Of a stretch of 64,000 bases of DNA, positions 9,298-17,305 are shown piece after piece. This DNA is from Rugamonas rivuli. GTDB lineage: Bacteria > Pseudomonadota > Gammaproteobacteria > Burkholderiales > Burkholderiaceae_D. Position 1 is the stretch's first letter; each line of letters opens with the position of its first letter. The notes beneath the pieces were generated by a model, which was not told where the DNA came from, did no database searches, and worked only from the letters and a program-made list of their open reading frames with translations. The stretch spans positions 372,001 to 436,000 of the forward strand of contig NZ_WHUF01000006.1 of assembly GCF_009380165.1 (NCBI RefSeq), written 5' to 3'. The position numbers were made by a program, and so were the translations under genes.

Positions 9298-10371
9298 ATG
9301 AGTGGAATAAACGTCATGATCGTCGATGATTCAGCCGTGGTGCGCCAGGTGCTGAGCAGCTTGCTGAACGCGGCGCCGGGCATCTTCGTCGGCCACGCGG
9401 TCGCCAATCCGCTGCTGGCGATGGAGCGCATGAAGGTGCAATGGCCGGATGTGATCGTGCTTGACGTCGAGATGCCGAAGATGGACGGCATCACCTTCCT
9501 GCGCAAGATCATGAGCGAGCGGCCGACGCCGGTGGTGATCTGCTCGACGCTGACCGAGAAGGGCGCGCAGACCTCGGTGGAGGCGCTGTCGGCCGGCGCG
9601 GTGGCCATCATCACCAAGCCGCGGCTGGACCTCAAGCAGTTCCTGCACGACTCCGCCGACGAGCTGGTGTCGGCCGTGCGGGCGGCGGCCGGCGCCCGCG
9701 TCGGCAAGCTGGCCAACCGTCCGGCGCCGCCGCCGGTGACGGCCAAGCTGAATGCGGACGCGGTGCTGCCGCCGTCCGACCACCGGCCGATGACCACCAC
9801 CACCGAGCGCGTGGTGGCGATCGGCACCTCCACCGGCGGCACCCAGGCGCTGGAAGAGGTGCTGACCGCGCTGCCCCGGGTCTCGCCCGGCATCGTGGTG
9901 GTGCAGCACATGCCGGAAAAATTCACCGCCGCCTTTGCCGCGCGCCTGGACAGCGTGTGCGAGGTGCGCGTCAAGGAGGCGGCCAACAACGACCGCGTGC
10001 TGCAGGGCGTGGTGCTGATCGCGCCCGGCGGCAAGCACATGCTGCTGCGCCGTAACGGCGCCCAGTATTTCGTCGAGGTGGTGGACGGCCCGCTGGTCAA
10101 CCGCCACCGGCCGTCGGTCGATGTGCTGTTCCGTTCCGCCGCGCGCGCGGCCGGCGCCAATGCGCTGGGCGTCATCATGACCGGCATGGGCGACGACGGC
10201 GCCGCCGGCATGCTGGAGATGCACAAGGCCGGCGCCCGCACCGTGGCGCAGGACGAGGCCAGCTGCGTGGTGTACGGCATGCCCAAGGAAGCGGTCAAGC
10301 GCGGCGGGGTGGAGCGCTCGGTGCCGCTGAACGCGATCTACCGCGAAATCCTGCAGCAGCTGTCCTACTGA
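9298..10371 (+). CDS. cheB: Chemotaxis methylesterase/response regulator CheB
   Basis: Removes methyl groups from receptors when phosphorylated by CheA. 357 residues. The receiver domain (1 to about 120) has VMIVDDSAVVRQ and D56 in VLDVEMPKMDG. A Pro-rich linker follows, then the methylesterase domain (about 170-355) with catalytic Ser in AIGTSTGGTQAL (about S178), His in VVVQHMPEKFT and Asp in IMTGMGDDGA. The start is ATG 9298, two bases after cheD; a longer in-frame reading upstream overlaps cheD and is not supported. All active-site residues are intact. Confidence 0.95.
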   Translation: MSGINVMIVDDSAVVRQVLSSLLNAAPGIFVGHAVANPLLAMERMKVQWPDVIVLDVEMPKMDGITFLRKIMSERPTPVVICSTLTEKGAQTSVEALSAGAVAIITKPRLDLKQFLHDSADELVSAVRAAAGARVGKLANRPAPPPVTAKLNADAVLPPSDHRPMTTTTERVVAIGTSTGGTQALEEVLTALPRVSPGIVVVQHMPEKFTAAFAARLDSVCEVRVKEAANNDRVLQGVVLIAPGGKHMLLRRNGAQYFVEVVDGPLVNRHRPSVDVLFRSAARAAGANALGVIMTGMGDDGAAGMLEMHKAGARTVAQDEASCVVYGMPKEAVKRGGVERSVPLNAIYREILQQLSY

Positions 10372-10379
10372 CCGCCGCC

Positions 10380-11660
10380 ATGGCCACCGACACGCTCACC
10401 GAAGCCGCCACCGATCCCACGCTGGCGCCTGCCCGCGCATGGGCCGGCCAGCGCGTGCTGGTGGTGGAGGACAGCGCGGTGCAGCGCGGCTATCTGGCCG
10501 GCCTGCTGCGCGAGCTGGCCTTCGGCGAGGTGCTGGAGGCGGCCGACGGCAACGAAGCCTTGCAGGTGCTGGAGCGCCTGGGCGGCGACGCGATCTTCCT
10601 GGTGCTGACCGACCTGGAGATGCCGGGCATGGACGGCATCGAGCTGACCTGCCAGCTGCGCGAGCGGCGGCTGGCGCAGAACCTGATCGTGGTCAGCGCG
10701 CGCGATCCGCGCCTGCTGGAGATCATCGAGAGCATGGATTTCGACGATGCCTGCATGGACTTGCTGGGCACCTTGCTCAAGCCGGTGCAGGCGGACGCGC
10801 TGGCGCAGCTGCTGGCGCGCGCCGGCCGCAAGGCGGTCGTCAAGCCGGCCTGCGCGCCGCCGGACATGCCGGGCGCGGACGAGTTGGCGCGGGCCGTGGC
10901 GCAGCAGGAGTTCATCCCCTATTTCCAGCCCAAGGTGGCGATCCGTAGCGGCCAGCTGAAGGGTCTGGAGGCGCTGGCGCGCTGGCGCCATCCGACGCGC
11001 GGGCTGCTGTCGCCGCTGCACTTCATCGACGCAATGGAGGGCACGCCGCTGATGGAGGAGTTCACGCTGGGCATGGTGCGCCAGGTGCTGGAACGCCTGC
11101 AGGAATGGACCCAGTCCGGCCTGCCGCCGCTGACGGTGTCGGTCAATCTGTCGGCCGACAACCTGGCCGAACGCGGCTTCATCGACCGCCTGACGGCGCT
11201 GGTGATGGCTTCCGGCGTGGCGCCGTCTTCGCTGGTGTGGGAAGTGACCGAGACCAGCGTGATGCGCCAGCTGTCGCACGCGCTGACCAATATGGGGCGG
11301 CTGCGGCTGATGGGCTTCGGCCTGGCGATGGACGATTTCGGCATCGGCTATTCGTCGATGCAGCAGTTCGCCCGCTGCCCGTTCACCGAATTGAAGATAG
11401 ACCGCGCCTTCGTCAACGGCGCGTCGCAGTGGCCGAACCGCCACGTGGTGCTGAAAAGCGCATTGGACCTGGGGCAAAGCCTGGGCGTGGCGACCGTGGC
11501 CGAAGGCGTGGAGACGCTGGAGGACTGGCAGCTGCTGCGTGAGCTGGGCTGCGACCTGGCGCAGGGCTATCTGCTGGCCAGGCCGATGCCGGCCGAAGAG
11601 TTGGTGGGGTGGATCAGGCAGGACCGGCGCAGGCTGCGGGCGCTGGCGGAACAAGCGTAG
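10380..11660 (+). CDS. REC-EAL response regulator, probable cyclic-di-GMP phosphodiesterase
   Basis: 426 residues. The receiver domain (about 24-145) has VLVVEDSAVQRG and phosphoacceptor context VLTDLEMPGMDG. The EAL domain (about 165-415) has the substrate and metal motifs of active phosphodiesterases: GLEALARWRHP, VSVNLSA, WEVTETS, AMDDFGIGYSS, ELKIDRAF, VAEGVET and CDLAQGYLLARP. No GGDEF domain is present. It follows cheB by eight bases with no ribosome site of its own, so it is likely translationally coupled and part of the che operon. This suggests that CheA output also lowers cyclic-di-GMP. The architecture resembles RocR/VieA-type proteins. Confidence 0.92.
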   Translation: MATDTLTEAATDPTLAPARAWAGQRVLVVEDSAVQRGYLAGLLRELAFGEVLEAADGNEALQVLERLGGDAIFLVLTDLEMPGMDGIELTCQLRERRLAQNLIVVSARDPRLLEIIESMDFDDACMDLLGTLLKPVQADALAQLLARAGRKAVVKPACAPPDMPGADELARAVAQQEFIPYFQPKVAIRSGQLKGLEALARWRHPTRGLLSPLHFIDAMEGTPLMEEFTLGMVRQVLERLQEWTQSGLPPLTVSVNLSADNLAERGFIDRLTALVMASGVAPSSLVWEVTETSVMRQLSHALTNMGRLRLMGFGLAMDDFGIGYSSMQQFARCPFTELKIDRAFVNGASQWPNRHVVLKSALDLGQSLGVATVAEGVETLEDWQLLRELGCDLAQGYLLARPMPAEELVGWIRQDRRRLRALAEQA

Positions 11661-11679
11661 TCAAAAAAATATCCGATAA
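11653..11679 (+). promoter_or_regulatory. Possible FliA (sigma-28) promoter before the distal MCP genes
   Basis: The octamer TCCGATAA (11672-11679) matches the sigma-28 -10 consensus GCCGATAA at seven of eight positions. At the expected 11-bp spacing the -35 region is AAGCGTAG, a poor match. It lies in the 43-bp gap after the REC-EAL gene and 24 bases before the MCP start, so an internal flagellar-class promoter is plausible but weakly supported. Confidence 0.35.
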
Positions 11680-11703
11680 GTCGCATCTCTGGGGGGAGTC
11701 ATC

Positions 11704-13404
11704 ATGTTGTCTACTTTAACGGTTCGGGCCAAGATCCTGATCTTGCTGGTGGTGGCGGTACTGGCGCTGGTGGTGGTGGTGTTAATCGCCTTCATGGGGT
11801 TGAAGCAGGAAGGCGCGATGCTGACCCAGATAGGCAAGAACCGCATGCCGTCGGTGCAGGCGTTGCAGCAGATCAGCGAGGGCCAGACGGCGCTGCGCTC
11901 GGCCAGCCGCTCGATCGACACCACCGCGGCCTATCCCGAGGAAGCGGACAACGTCGCGCATGAAATCAAGCGCAAGCAGGAGATCTGGGGCGACGTCGAC
12001 AAAGCCTGGAAAATCTACGACGCGCTGCCGCAGGAAACCGAGGAGGCGGCGGTCTGGAAGACCTTCGTCAAGCAGTGGGAAACCTGGAAGGCGCGCGACG
12101 CCATCATCAACGATCTGGCCGGCCAGATCCTGCGGGCCGATAGCGCCAAACGCAAGGAGCTCTACGCCACCCTGCACAAGACCCTGCAGGAAAACCGTCC
12201 GGCCTTCCACGACGCAGAGGAAAGCCTGAACAAGCTGGTGGCGCTCAACATCGGCTACGGCGAGGGCGACGTCAAGAATGCCGACGAATCCTCCTCCCAT
12301 GCGCTCAGCCTGATGTACACCGCGTCCGGCGTGGCGCTGGCGCTGCTGGTGTTCATCGGCCTGCTGATCCTCAACGGCATCATGAAGCAGCTGGGCGGCG
12401 ATCCATCGTATGCGGCGGACATCGTGCGCCAGGTGGCGGACGGCGACCTCAGCGCCGACGTCGCGCTCAAGCCCGGCGACACCACCAGCCTGCTGGCGGC
12501 GATGAAGGGCATGATAGAAAAACTGTCGCACGTGGTGCAGGAAGTGAACAACGGCGCCGAGGCGCTGGCCAGCGCCTCCGAGGAAGTGAGCGCGACGGCG
12601 CAGTCGCTGTCGCAGGCCGCCAGCGAGCAGGCCGCCGGCACCGAAGAAACCAGCGCCTCGGTGGAGCAGATGACGGCCTCGATTTCGCAGAACACGGAAA
12701 ACGCCAAAGTCACCGACGGCATCGCCAGCAAGGCGGCGCTGGAAGCGGCCGAGGGCGGCGATGCGGTCAGGTCGACGGTGGCGGCGATGCAGCAGATCGC
12801 CAAGAAGATCAGCATCATCGACGACATCGCCTACCAGACCAATCTGCTGGCGCTGAATGCGGCCATCGAGGCGGCGCGCGCCGGCGAGCATGGCAAGGGC
12901 TTCGCGGTGGTGGCGGCCGAGGTGCGCAAGCTGGCCGAACGCAGCCAGGTGGCGGCGCAGGAAATCGAACAGGTGGCGTCGAGCAGCGTCGAGCTGGCGG
13001 AGAAGGCCGGCCGCCTGCTGGACGAGATGGTGCCGAATATCCGCCGCACCTCCAACCTGGTGCAGGAGATCACGGCGGCGTCGGAAGAGCAGTCGGCCGG
13101 CGTCGGCCAGATCAACTCGGCCGTCACGCAACTGAGCCAGACCACGCAGCAGAACGCCTCCAGTTCCGAGGAGCTGGCCGCCACCGCCGAGGAGATGAGC
13201 GGCCAGGCCGAGCAGCTGCAGCAGACCATGTCCTTCTTCAAGCTGGCCGGCGTGTCGCGCCCCATCCGCACCGCGGCCGCGCCGCGCAAGCCGGGCAAGC
13301 CGTCCGCGCGCACCGGCGGCCGCATGGCGACGACCGGCGTGGGCGGCAACCGCCGCATGACGGAAATGAGCGAACCCGACGAATCGCACTTCGTCAAATT
13401 CTGA
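11704..13404 (+). CDS. Methyl-accepting chemotaxis protein (4HB type), copy 1
   Basis: 566-residue transmembrane receptor. TM1 is at about 10-30, followed by a periplasmic four-helix-bundle sensor (about 31-200), TM2 at about 203-223, and a degenerate HAMP-like segment (QLGGDPSYAADIVRQVADGDL). The signalling hairpin has the tip YQTNLLALNAAIEAARAGE. The C-terminus DESHFVKF fits the aromatic pentapeptide pattern x-[HFYW]-x-x-[HFYW] used to tether CheR/CheB. A strong GGGGGGAG ribosome site precedes the start. Its sensor is clearly related to that of copy 3 (shared KNRMPSVQAL and KAWKIYDALPQ), while its signalling domain is almost identical to copies 2 and 3. Confidence 0.95.
   Translation: MLSTLTVRAKILILLVVAVLALVVVVLIAFMGLKQEGAMLTQIGKNRMPSVQALQQISEGQTALRSASRSIDTTAAYPEEADNVAHEIKRKQEIWGDVDKAWKIYDALPQETEEAAVWKTFVKQWETWKARDAIINDLAGQILRADSAKRKELYATLHKTLQENRPAFHDAEESLNKLVALNIGYGEGDVKNADESSSHALSLMYTASGVALALLVFIGLLILNGIMKQLGGDPSYAADIVRQVADGDLSADVALKPGDTTSLLAAMKGMIEKLSHVVQEVNNGAEALASASEEVSATAQSLSQAASEQAAGTEETSASVEQMTASISQNTENAKVTDGIASKAALEAAEGGDAVRSTVAAMQQIAKKISIIDDIAYQTNLLALNAAIEAARAGEHGKGFAVVAAEVRKLAERSQVAAQEIEQVASSSVELAEKAGRLLDEMVPNIRRTSNLVQEITAASEEQSAGVGQINSAVTQLSQTTQQNASSSEELAATAEEMSGQAEQLQQTMSFFKLAGVSRPIRTAAAPRKPGKPSARTGGRMATTGVGGNRRMTEMSEPDESHFVKF
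12487..13250 (+). repeat. MCP signalling-domain repeat, unit 1 of 3
   Basis: First of three 764-bp blocks with near-identical DNA (others at 14166-14929 and 16428-17191). They begin at AGCCTGCTGGCGGCGATGAA and end at CTGGCCGG, with only scattered substitutions and no length difference that I can see. The flanking sensor-encoding DNA is much more divergent. Confidence 0.85.
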
Positions 13405-13421
13405 ACGACAAGGGAGGCACT

Positions 13422-15089
13422 ATGCTGCGCCAACTGAAGATCAGTACCTATCTGGGCCTGTCGTTCGGGTTTATCGTCGTGCTGCTGATCGGCGGCATCA
13501 TGCTGGGCATCTCCAAGCTGGGGGCGATCAACGACTTGAACAATGTCGTCATCCAGGACCGTTATCCGAAAGTCGTGCTGACCTATAAATGGATCGGCGA
13601 CGTCAACCTGATCGCGCGCTCGCTGCGCAACGCCATCATCTTCAGCGACAGCAAGACCGTCAACCAGGAGCTGGACCGCATCGCCACGGCCGACGGCCGC
13701 ATCGCCGACATCACCAAGAAGCTCAAGGAAATCGTCCGCAACCAGAAGGGCAAGGACTTGCTGGCCAAGACGCTGGCCGCCGAGGACCAATACCTGGCGG
13801 TGCGCGCCGAGTTCATCGCCCTGGTGCGCGCCGGCCATGCCGACCAGGCCCGCCCCATCCTGATCGAAAAGCTGCGGCCGGTGCAGAGCGCCTATTTCGG
13901 CGCGCTCGATGCGATGAACGATTACCAGGCCGAGGCGATGGCGGTGGCCGACAAGGAAACCGACGAGCAATACGACAGCGCGCGCACGCAATTGATCGCC
14001 ACCGGCGCCGTGGCGGCCGTGATGGCCTCGCTGCTGGCCTTCCTGATCGTGCGTGGCCTGATGCGCCAGCTGGGCGGCGAGCCGGCCTACGCGGTCGACG
14101 TGGTGCGCGCCGTGTCCGATGGCGATCTGAGCGTCGAGGTGCGCTTGCGCGCCAACGACAGCACCAGCCTGCTGGCGGCGATGAAGGGCATGACGGAAAA
14201 ACTGTCGCAAGTGGTGCTGGAGGTGAACAACGGCGCCGAGGCGCTGGCCAGCGCCTCCGAGGAAGTGAGCGCGACGGCGCAGTCGCTGTCGCAGGCCGCC
14301 AGCGAGCAGGCCGCCGGCACCGAGCAGACCAGCGCCTCGGTGGAGCAGATGACGGCTTCGATCTCGCAGAACACGGAAAACGCCAAAGTCACCGACGGCA
14401 TCGCCAGCAAGGCGGCGCTGGAGGCGGCCGAGGGCGGCGAGGTGGTCAAGTCGACGGTGGCGGCGATGCAGCAGATCGCCAAGAAGATCAGCATCATCGA
14501 CGACATCGCCTACCAGACCAACCTGCTGGCGCTGAACGCGGCCATCGAAGCGGCGCGCGCCGGCGAGCATGGCAAGGGCTTCGCGGTGGTGGCGGCCGAG
14601 GTGCGCAAGCTGGCCGAGCGCAGCCAGGTGGCGGCGCAGGAAATCGAGCAGGTGGCGTCGAGCAGCGTCGAGCTGGCGGACCAAGCCGGCCGCCTGCTGG
14701 ACGCGATGGTGCCCAATATTCGCCGCACTTCCAACCTGGTGCAGGAGATCACGGCGGCGTCGGAGGAGCAGTCGGCCGGCGTCGGCCAGATCAACGCGGC
14801 CGTCACGCAGCTGAGCCAGACCACGCAGCAGAACGCCTCCAGTTCCGAGCAGCTGGCCGCCACCGCCGAGGAAATGAGCACCCAGGCCGAACAGCTGCAG
14901 CAGACCATGGCCTTCTTCAAGCTGGCCGGCATGCCGCAGCCTGTCCGCACAGCGACGGTGGCGGTGGCGCGCAAGCCGGGCAAGCCGTCCGCGCGCACCG
15001 GCGGCCGCATGGCGACGACCAGCGCTGCCGGCAACCGCCGCATGGTGGAAATGAGCGAACCCGACGAATCGCACTTCGTCAAATTCTGA
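13422..15089 (+). CDS. Methyl-accepting chemotaxis protein (4HB type), copy 2
   Basis: 555-residue receptor. TM1 is at about 11-31, then a periplasmic four-helix-bundle domain with sequence unlike copies 1 and 3 (for example VVIQDRYPKVVLTYKWIGDV), TM2 at about 190-210, and a degenerate HAMP-like segment. The signalling hairpin is nearly identical to copy 1. It ends in the same DESHFVKF pentapeptide-type tail after an identical linker region (PGKPSARTGGRMATT). It starts 17 bases after copy 1 with AGGGAGG upstream. The combination of a different sensor with the same output domain indicates that it signals to the same CheA with a different ligand. Confidence 0.95.
   Translation: MLRQLKISTYLGLSFGFIVVLLIGGIMLGISKLGAINDLNNVVIQDRYPKVVLTYKWIGDVNLIARSLRNAIIFSDSKTVNQELDRIATADGRIADITKKLKEIVRNQKGKDLLAKTLAAEDQYLAVRAEFIALVRAGHADQARPILIEKLRPVQSAYFGALDAMNDYQAEAMAVADKETDEQYDSARTQLIATGAVAAVMASLLAFLIVRGLMRQLGGEPAYAVDVVRAVSDGDLSVEVRLRANDSTSLLAAMKGMTEKLSQVVLEVNNGAEALASASEEVSATAQSLSQAASEQAAGTEQTSASVEQMTASISQNTENAKVTDGIASKAALEAAEGGEVVKSTVAAMQQIAKKISIIDDIAYQTNLLALNAAIEAARAGEHGKGFAVVAAEVRKLAERSQVAAQEIEQVASSSVELADQAGRLLDAMVPNIRRTSNLVQEITAASEEQSAGVGQINAAVTQLSQTTQQNASSSEQLAATAEEMSTQAEQLQQTMAFFKLAGMPQPVRTATVAVARKPGKPSARTGGRMATTSAAGNRRMVEMSEPDESHFVKF
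14166..14929 (+). repeat. MCP signalling-domain repeat, unit 2 of 3
   Basis: Second 764-bp copy of the near-identical signalling-domain block. Differences from unit 1 are mostly synonymous or conservative (for example AGC-GCC changes giving N-A or E-Q). Confidence 0.85.
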
Positions 15090-15100
15090 GAGAGGCGGCG

Positions 15101-15625
15101 ATGAATACCATGATCCGATCCGAACCGAAGCAGCTGGCCGCCGCGACCCCGTCACAGTTCCTCAGCTTCATGCTGGGGCAGGACATGTTCGCCATCGGCA
15201 TCCTGGCGGTGCGCGAAATCCTGGAGTACGCCGGCGTGACGCCGGTGCCGCAGATGCCGCCCTGTATCAGCGGCGTGATCAACCTGCGCGGCACGGCGGT
15301 GCCGGTGCTGGACCTGGCGCGCAGGCTGGAGCGCGAGCCTTCGCCGATCGGCAAGCGCACCTGCATCATCGTGGTCGAAGTCGAGAGCGACGACGGCCCG
15401 TTCGTGATCGGCATCCTGGTCGACGCGGTCAATGCGGTGCTGGATATTCCGCCGGCCGATATCGAACCGGCGCCCAGCTTCGGCGCCCAGGTGCGCGCCG
15501 AAATGCTGCAGGGGATAGGCAAGGTGCAGGGGCGCTTCGTGCTGCTGCTGAACGTGCAACACGTGGTATCGGCCAGCGAGATCGCCGCGTTGGCGGCCGG
15601 CGGCGCATTGCCGCAACATTCGTAA
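15101..15625 (+). CDS. cheW: Chemotaxis coupling protein CheW (second copy)
   Basis: 174-residue single CheW domain: PSQFLSFMLGQDMFAIGIL, ISGVINLRGTAVPVLDLARR and a C-terminal GRFVLLLNVQHVV. The start is ATG 15101 with GAGAGGCGGCG upstream, 11 bases after the MCP copy 2 stop; a longer in-frame reading overlaps that MCP and is an artefact. It is a paralogue of the cheW at 7391, with the same domain limits but a different N-terminal extension. Its place among the MCP genes suggests it arose with the receptor expansion and may serve those receptors. Confidence 0.95.
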   Translation: MNTMIRSEPKQLAAATPSQFLSFMLGQDMFAIGILAVREILEYAGVTPVPQMPPCISGVINLRGTAVPVLDLARRLEREPSPIGKRTCIIVVEVESDDGPFVIGILVDAVNAVLDIPPADIEPAPSFGAQVRAEMLQGIGKVQGRFVLLLNVQHVVSASEIAALAAGGALPQHS

Positions 15626-15644
15626 CACTTACCGGGAGTCTTAC

Positions 15645-17216
15645 ATGCTTGCCACGATAACAGTCAGGACCAAGATCCTGACGCTGATCGCTGTCGCCGT
15701 CCTGGCGCTGCTGCTGGTGATGGTGATCGCTTTCCAGGGGTTGAAAAAAGAGAGTGCGATGCTGGCCGAAATCGGCAAGAACCGCATGCCGTCGGTACAG
15801 GCGCTGATGGCCATCAATGAAGGCAAGACCGCGATCCGTTCCGCCAACCGCGGCGCCGACGCCATCGCCATGTACCCCGAGGACACGACGGAAATCGCCC
15901 AGCAGGTCAAGCGCCGCGGCGAAATCTTCGGCGAGATCGACAAGGCCTGGAAGATCTACGATGCGCTGCCGCAGTCCAGCGAGGAGGCCGCGCTGTGGAA
16001 AACTTTCGTCAAGCAGTGGGATACGTGGAAGCAGAAGGACGCCGAGTTCGGCGACATCCTGAAGCAGATCCATGGCGCCGAAACGGCCAAGCGCAAGGAA
16101 TTGTTCGCCGCCCTGCATGGCAAGCTGAGCGCCAACCGTCCGGCCTTCCACGATGTCGAGGACAGCCTGGACAAGCTGGTGGCGATGAACGTCAAGTACG
16201 GTGACGACGCCGTCACCCAGGCCGATGCCGCGTCGGCCGCCGCGCTGACCAGCATGTACGTGGCTTCCGGCGTGGCGCTGGCCTTGCTGGTGTCGCTGGG
16301 CCTGCTGATCCTGAACGGCATCCTGCGCCAGCTGGGCGGCGATCCCGGTTATGCGGCCGAGATCGTGCGCCAGGTGGCGGACGGCGACCTCAGCGCCGAC
16401 GTCGCGCTCAAGCCCGGCGACACCCGCAGCCTGCTGGCGGCGATGAAGGGCATGATAGAAAAACTGTCGCAGGTGGTGCAGGAGGTGAACAACGGCGCCG
16501 AGGCGCTGGCCAGCGCCTCCGAGGAAGTGAGCGCGACGGCGCAGTCGCTGTCGCAGGCCGCCAGCGAGCAGGCCGCCGGCACCGAGCAGACCAGCGCCTC
16601 GGTGGAGCAGATGACGGCCTCGATTTCGCAGAACACGGAAAACGCCAAAGTCACCGACGGCATCGCCAGCAAGGCGGCGGTGGAGGCGGCCGAAGGCGGC
16701 GAGGCGGTCAAGTCGACGGTGGCGGCGATGCAGCAGATCGCCAAGAAGATCAGCATCATCGACGACATCGCCTACCAGACCAATCTGCTGGCGCTGAACG
16801 CGGCCATCGAGGCGGCGCGCGCCGGCGAGCATGGCAAGGGCTTCGCGGTGGTGGCGGCCGAGGTGCGCAAGCTGGCCGAGCGCAGCCAGGTGGCGGCGCA
16901 GGAAATCGAGCAGGTGGCGTCGAGCAGCGTGCAGCTGGCGGAGAAGGCCGGCCGTCTGCTGGACGAGATGGTGCCCAACATCCGCCGCACCTCCAACCTG
17001 GTGCAGGAGATCACGGCGGCCTCGGAAGAGCAGTCGGCCGGCGTCGGCCAGATCAATTCCGCCGTCACACAGCTGAGCCAGACCACGCAGCAGAACGCTT
17101 CCAGTTCCGAGGAGCTGGCCGCCACCGCCGAGGAGATGAGCGGACAGGCTGAGCAGCTGCAGCAGACCATGTCCTTCTTCAAGCTGGCCGGGGCCGGGCA
17201 CCGTCGTCGTGGGTAG
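15645..17216 (+). CDS. Methyl-accepting chemotaxis protein (4HB type), copy 3, with truncated tail
   Basis: 523-residue receptor with TM1 (about 10-30), a periplasmic four-helix-bundle sensor similar to copy 1, TM2 (about 205-225), a degenerate HAMP-like segment and the shared signalling hairpin. It departs from copies 1 and 2 straight after FFKLAG: it ends in AGHRRRG and stops, and so lacks the roughly 45-residue linker and aromatic tail (HFVKF) of its sisters. No other frame downstream encodes the missing tail, so this is a real loss rather than a simple frameshift. A GGGAG ribosome site precedes ATG 15645. Confidence 0.92.
   Translation: MLATITVRTKILTLIAVAVLALLLVMVIAFQGLKKESAMLAEIGKNRMPSVQALMAINEGKTAIRSANRGADAIAMYPEDTTEIAQQVKRRGEIFGEIDKAWKIYDALPQSSEEAALWKTFVKQWDTWKQKDAEFGDILKQIHGAETAKRKELFAALHGKLSANRPAFHDVEDSLDKLVAMNVKYGDDAVTQADAASAAALTSMYVASGVALALLVSLGLLILNGILRQLGGDPGYAAEIVRQVADGDLSADVALKPGDTRSLLAAMKGMIEKLSQVVQEVNNGAEALASASEEVSATAQSLSQAASEQAAGTEQTSASVEQMTASISQNTENAKVTDGIASKAAVEAAEGGEAVKSTVAAMQQIAKKISIIDDIAYQTNLLALNAAIEAARAGEHGKGFAVVAAEVRKLAERSQVAAQEIEQVASSSVQLAEKAGRLLDEMVPNIRRTSNLVQEITAASEEQSAGVGQINSAVTQLSQTTQQNASSSEELAATAEEMSGQAEQLQQTMSFFKLAGAGHRRRG
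16428..17191 (+). repeat. MCP signalling-domain repeat, unit 3 of 3
   Basis: Third 764-bp copy of the signalling-domain block. Homology to the other two units ends exactly where copy 3 loses its C-terminal tail, just after CTGGCCGG. This fits a recombination or deletion endpoint. Confidence 0.85.
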
Positions 17217-17305
17217 TACGCCACAGGTGAGTATTGGTGAGATTTGCAGCGGCGGATTGGTTCACAATGCATCGTGGACCTCCCCGTCGACTGGAGAAAT
17301 CTCTC

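Noticed and set aside
11704..17216. Repeated MCP blocks as a mobile element.
   Set aside because: No transposase, terminal inverted repeats or target-site duplications; the blocks coincide with a protein domain.
17185..17305. A frameshift hiding the missing tail of MCP copy 3.
   Set aside because: No frame in the following 90 bases encodes anything like the linker or tail of copies 1 and 2; the sequence is unrelated.
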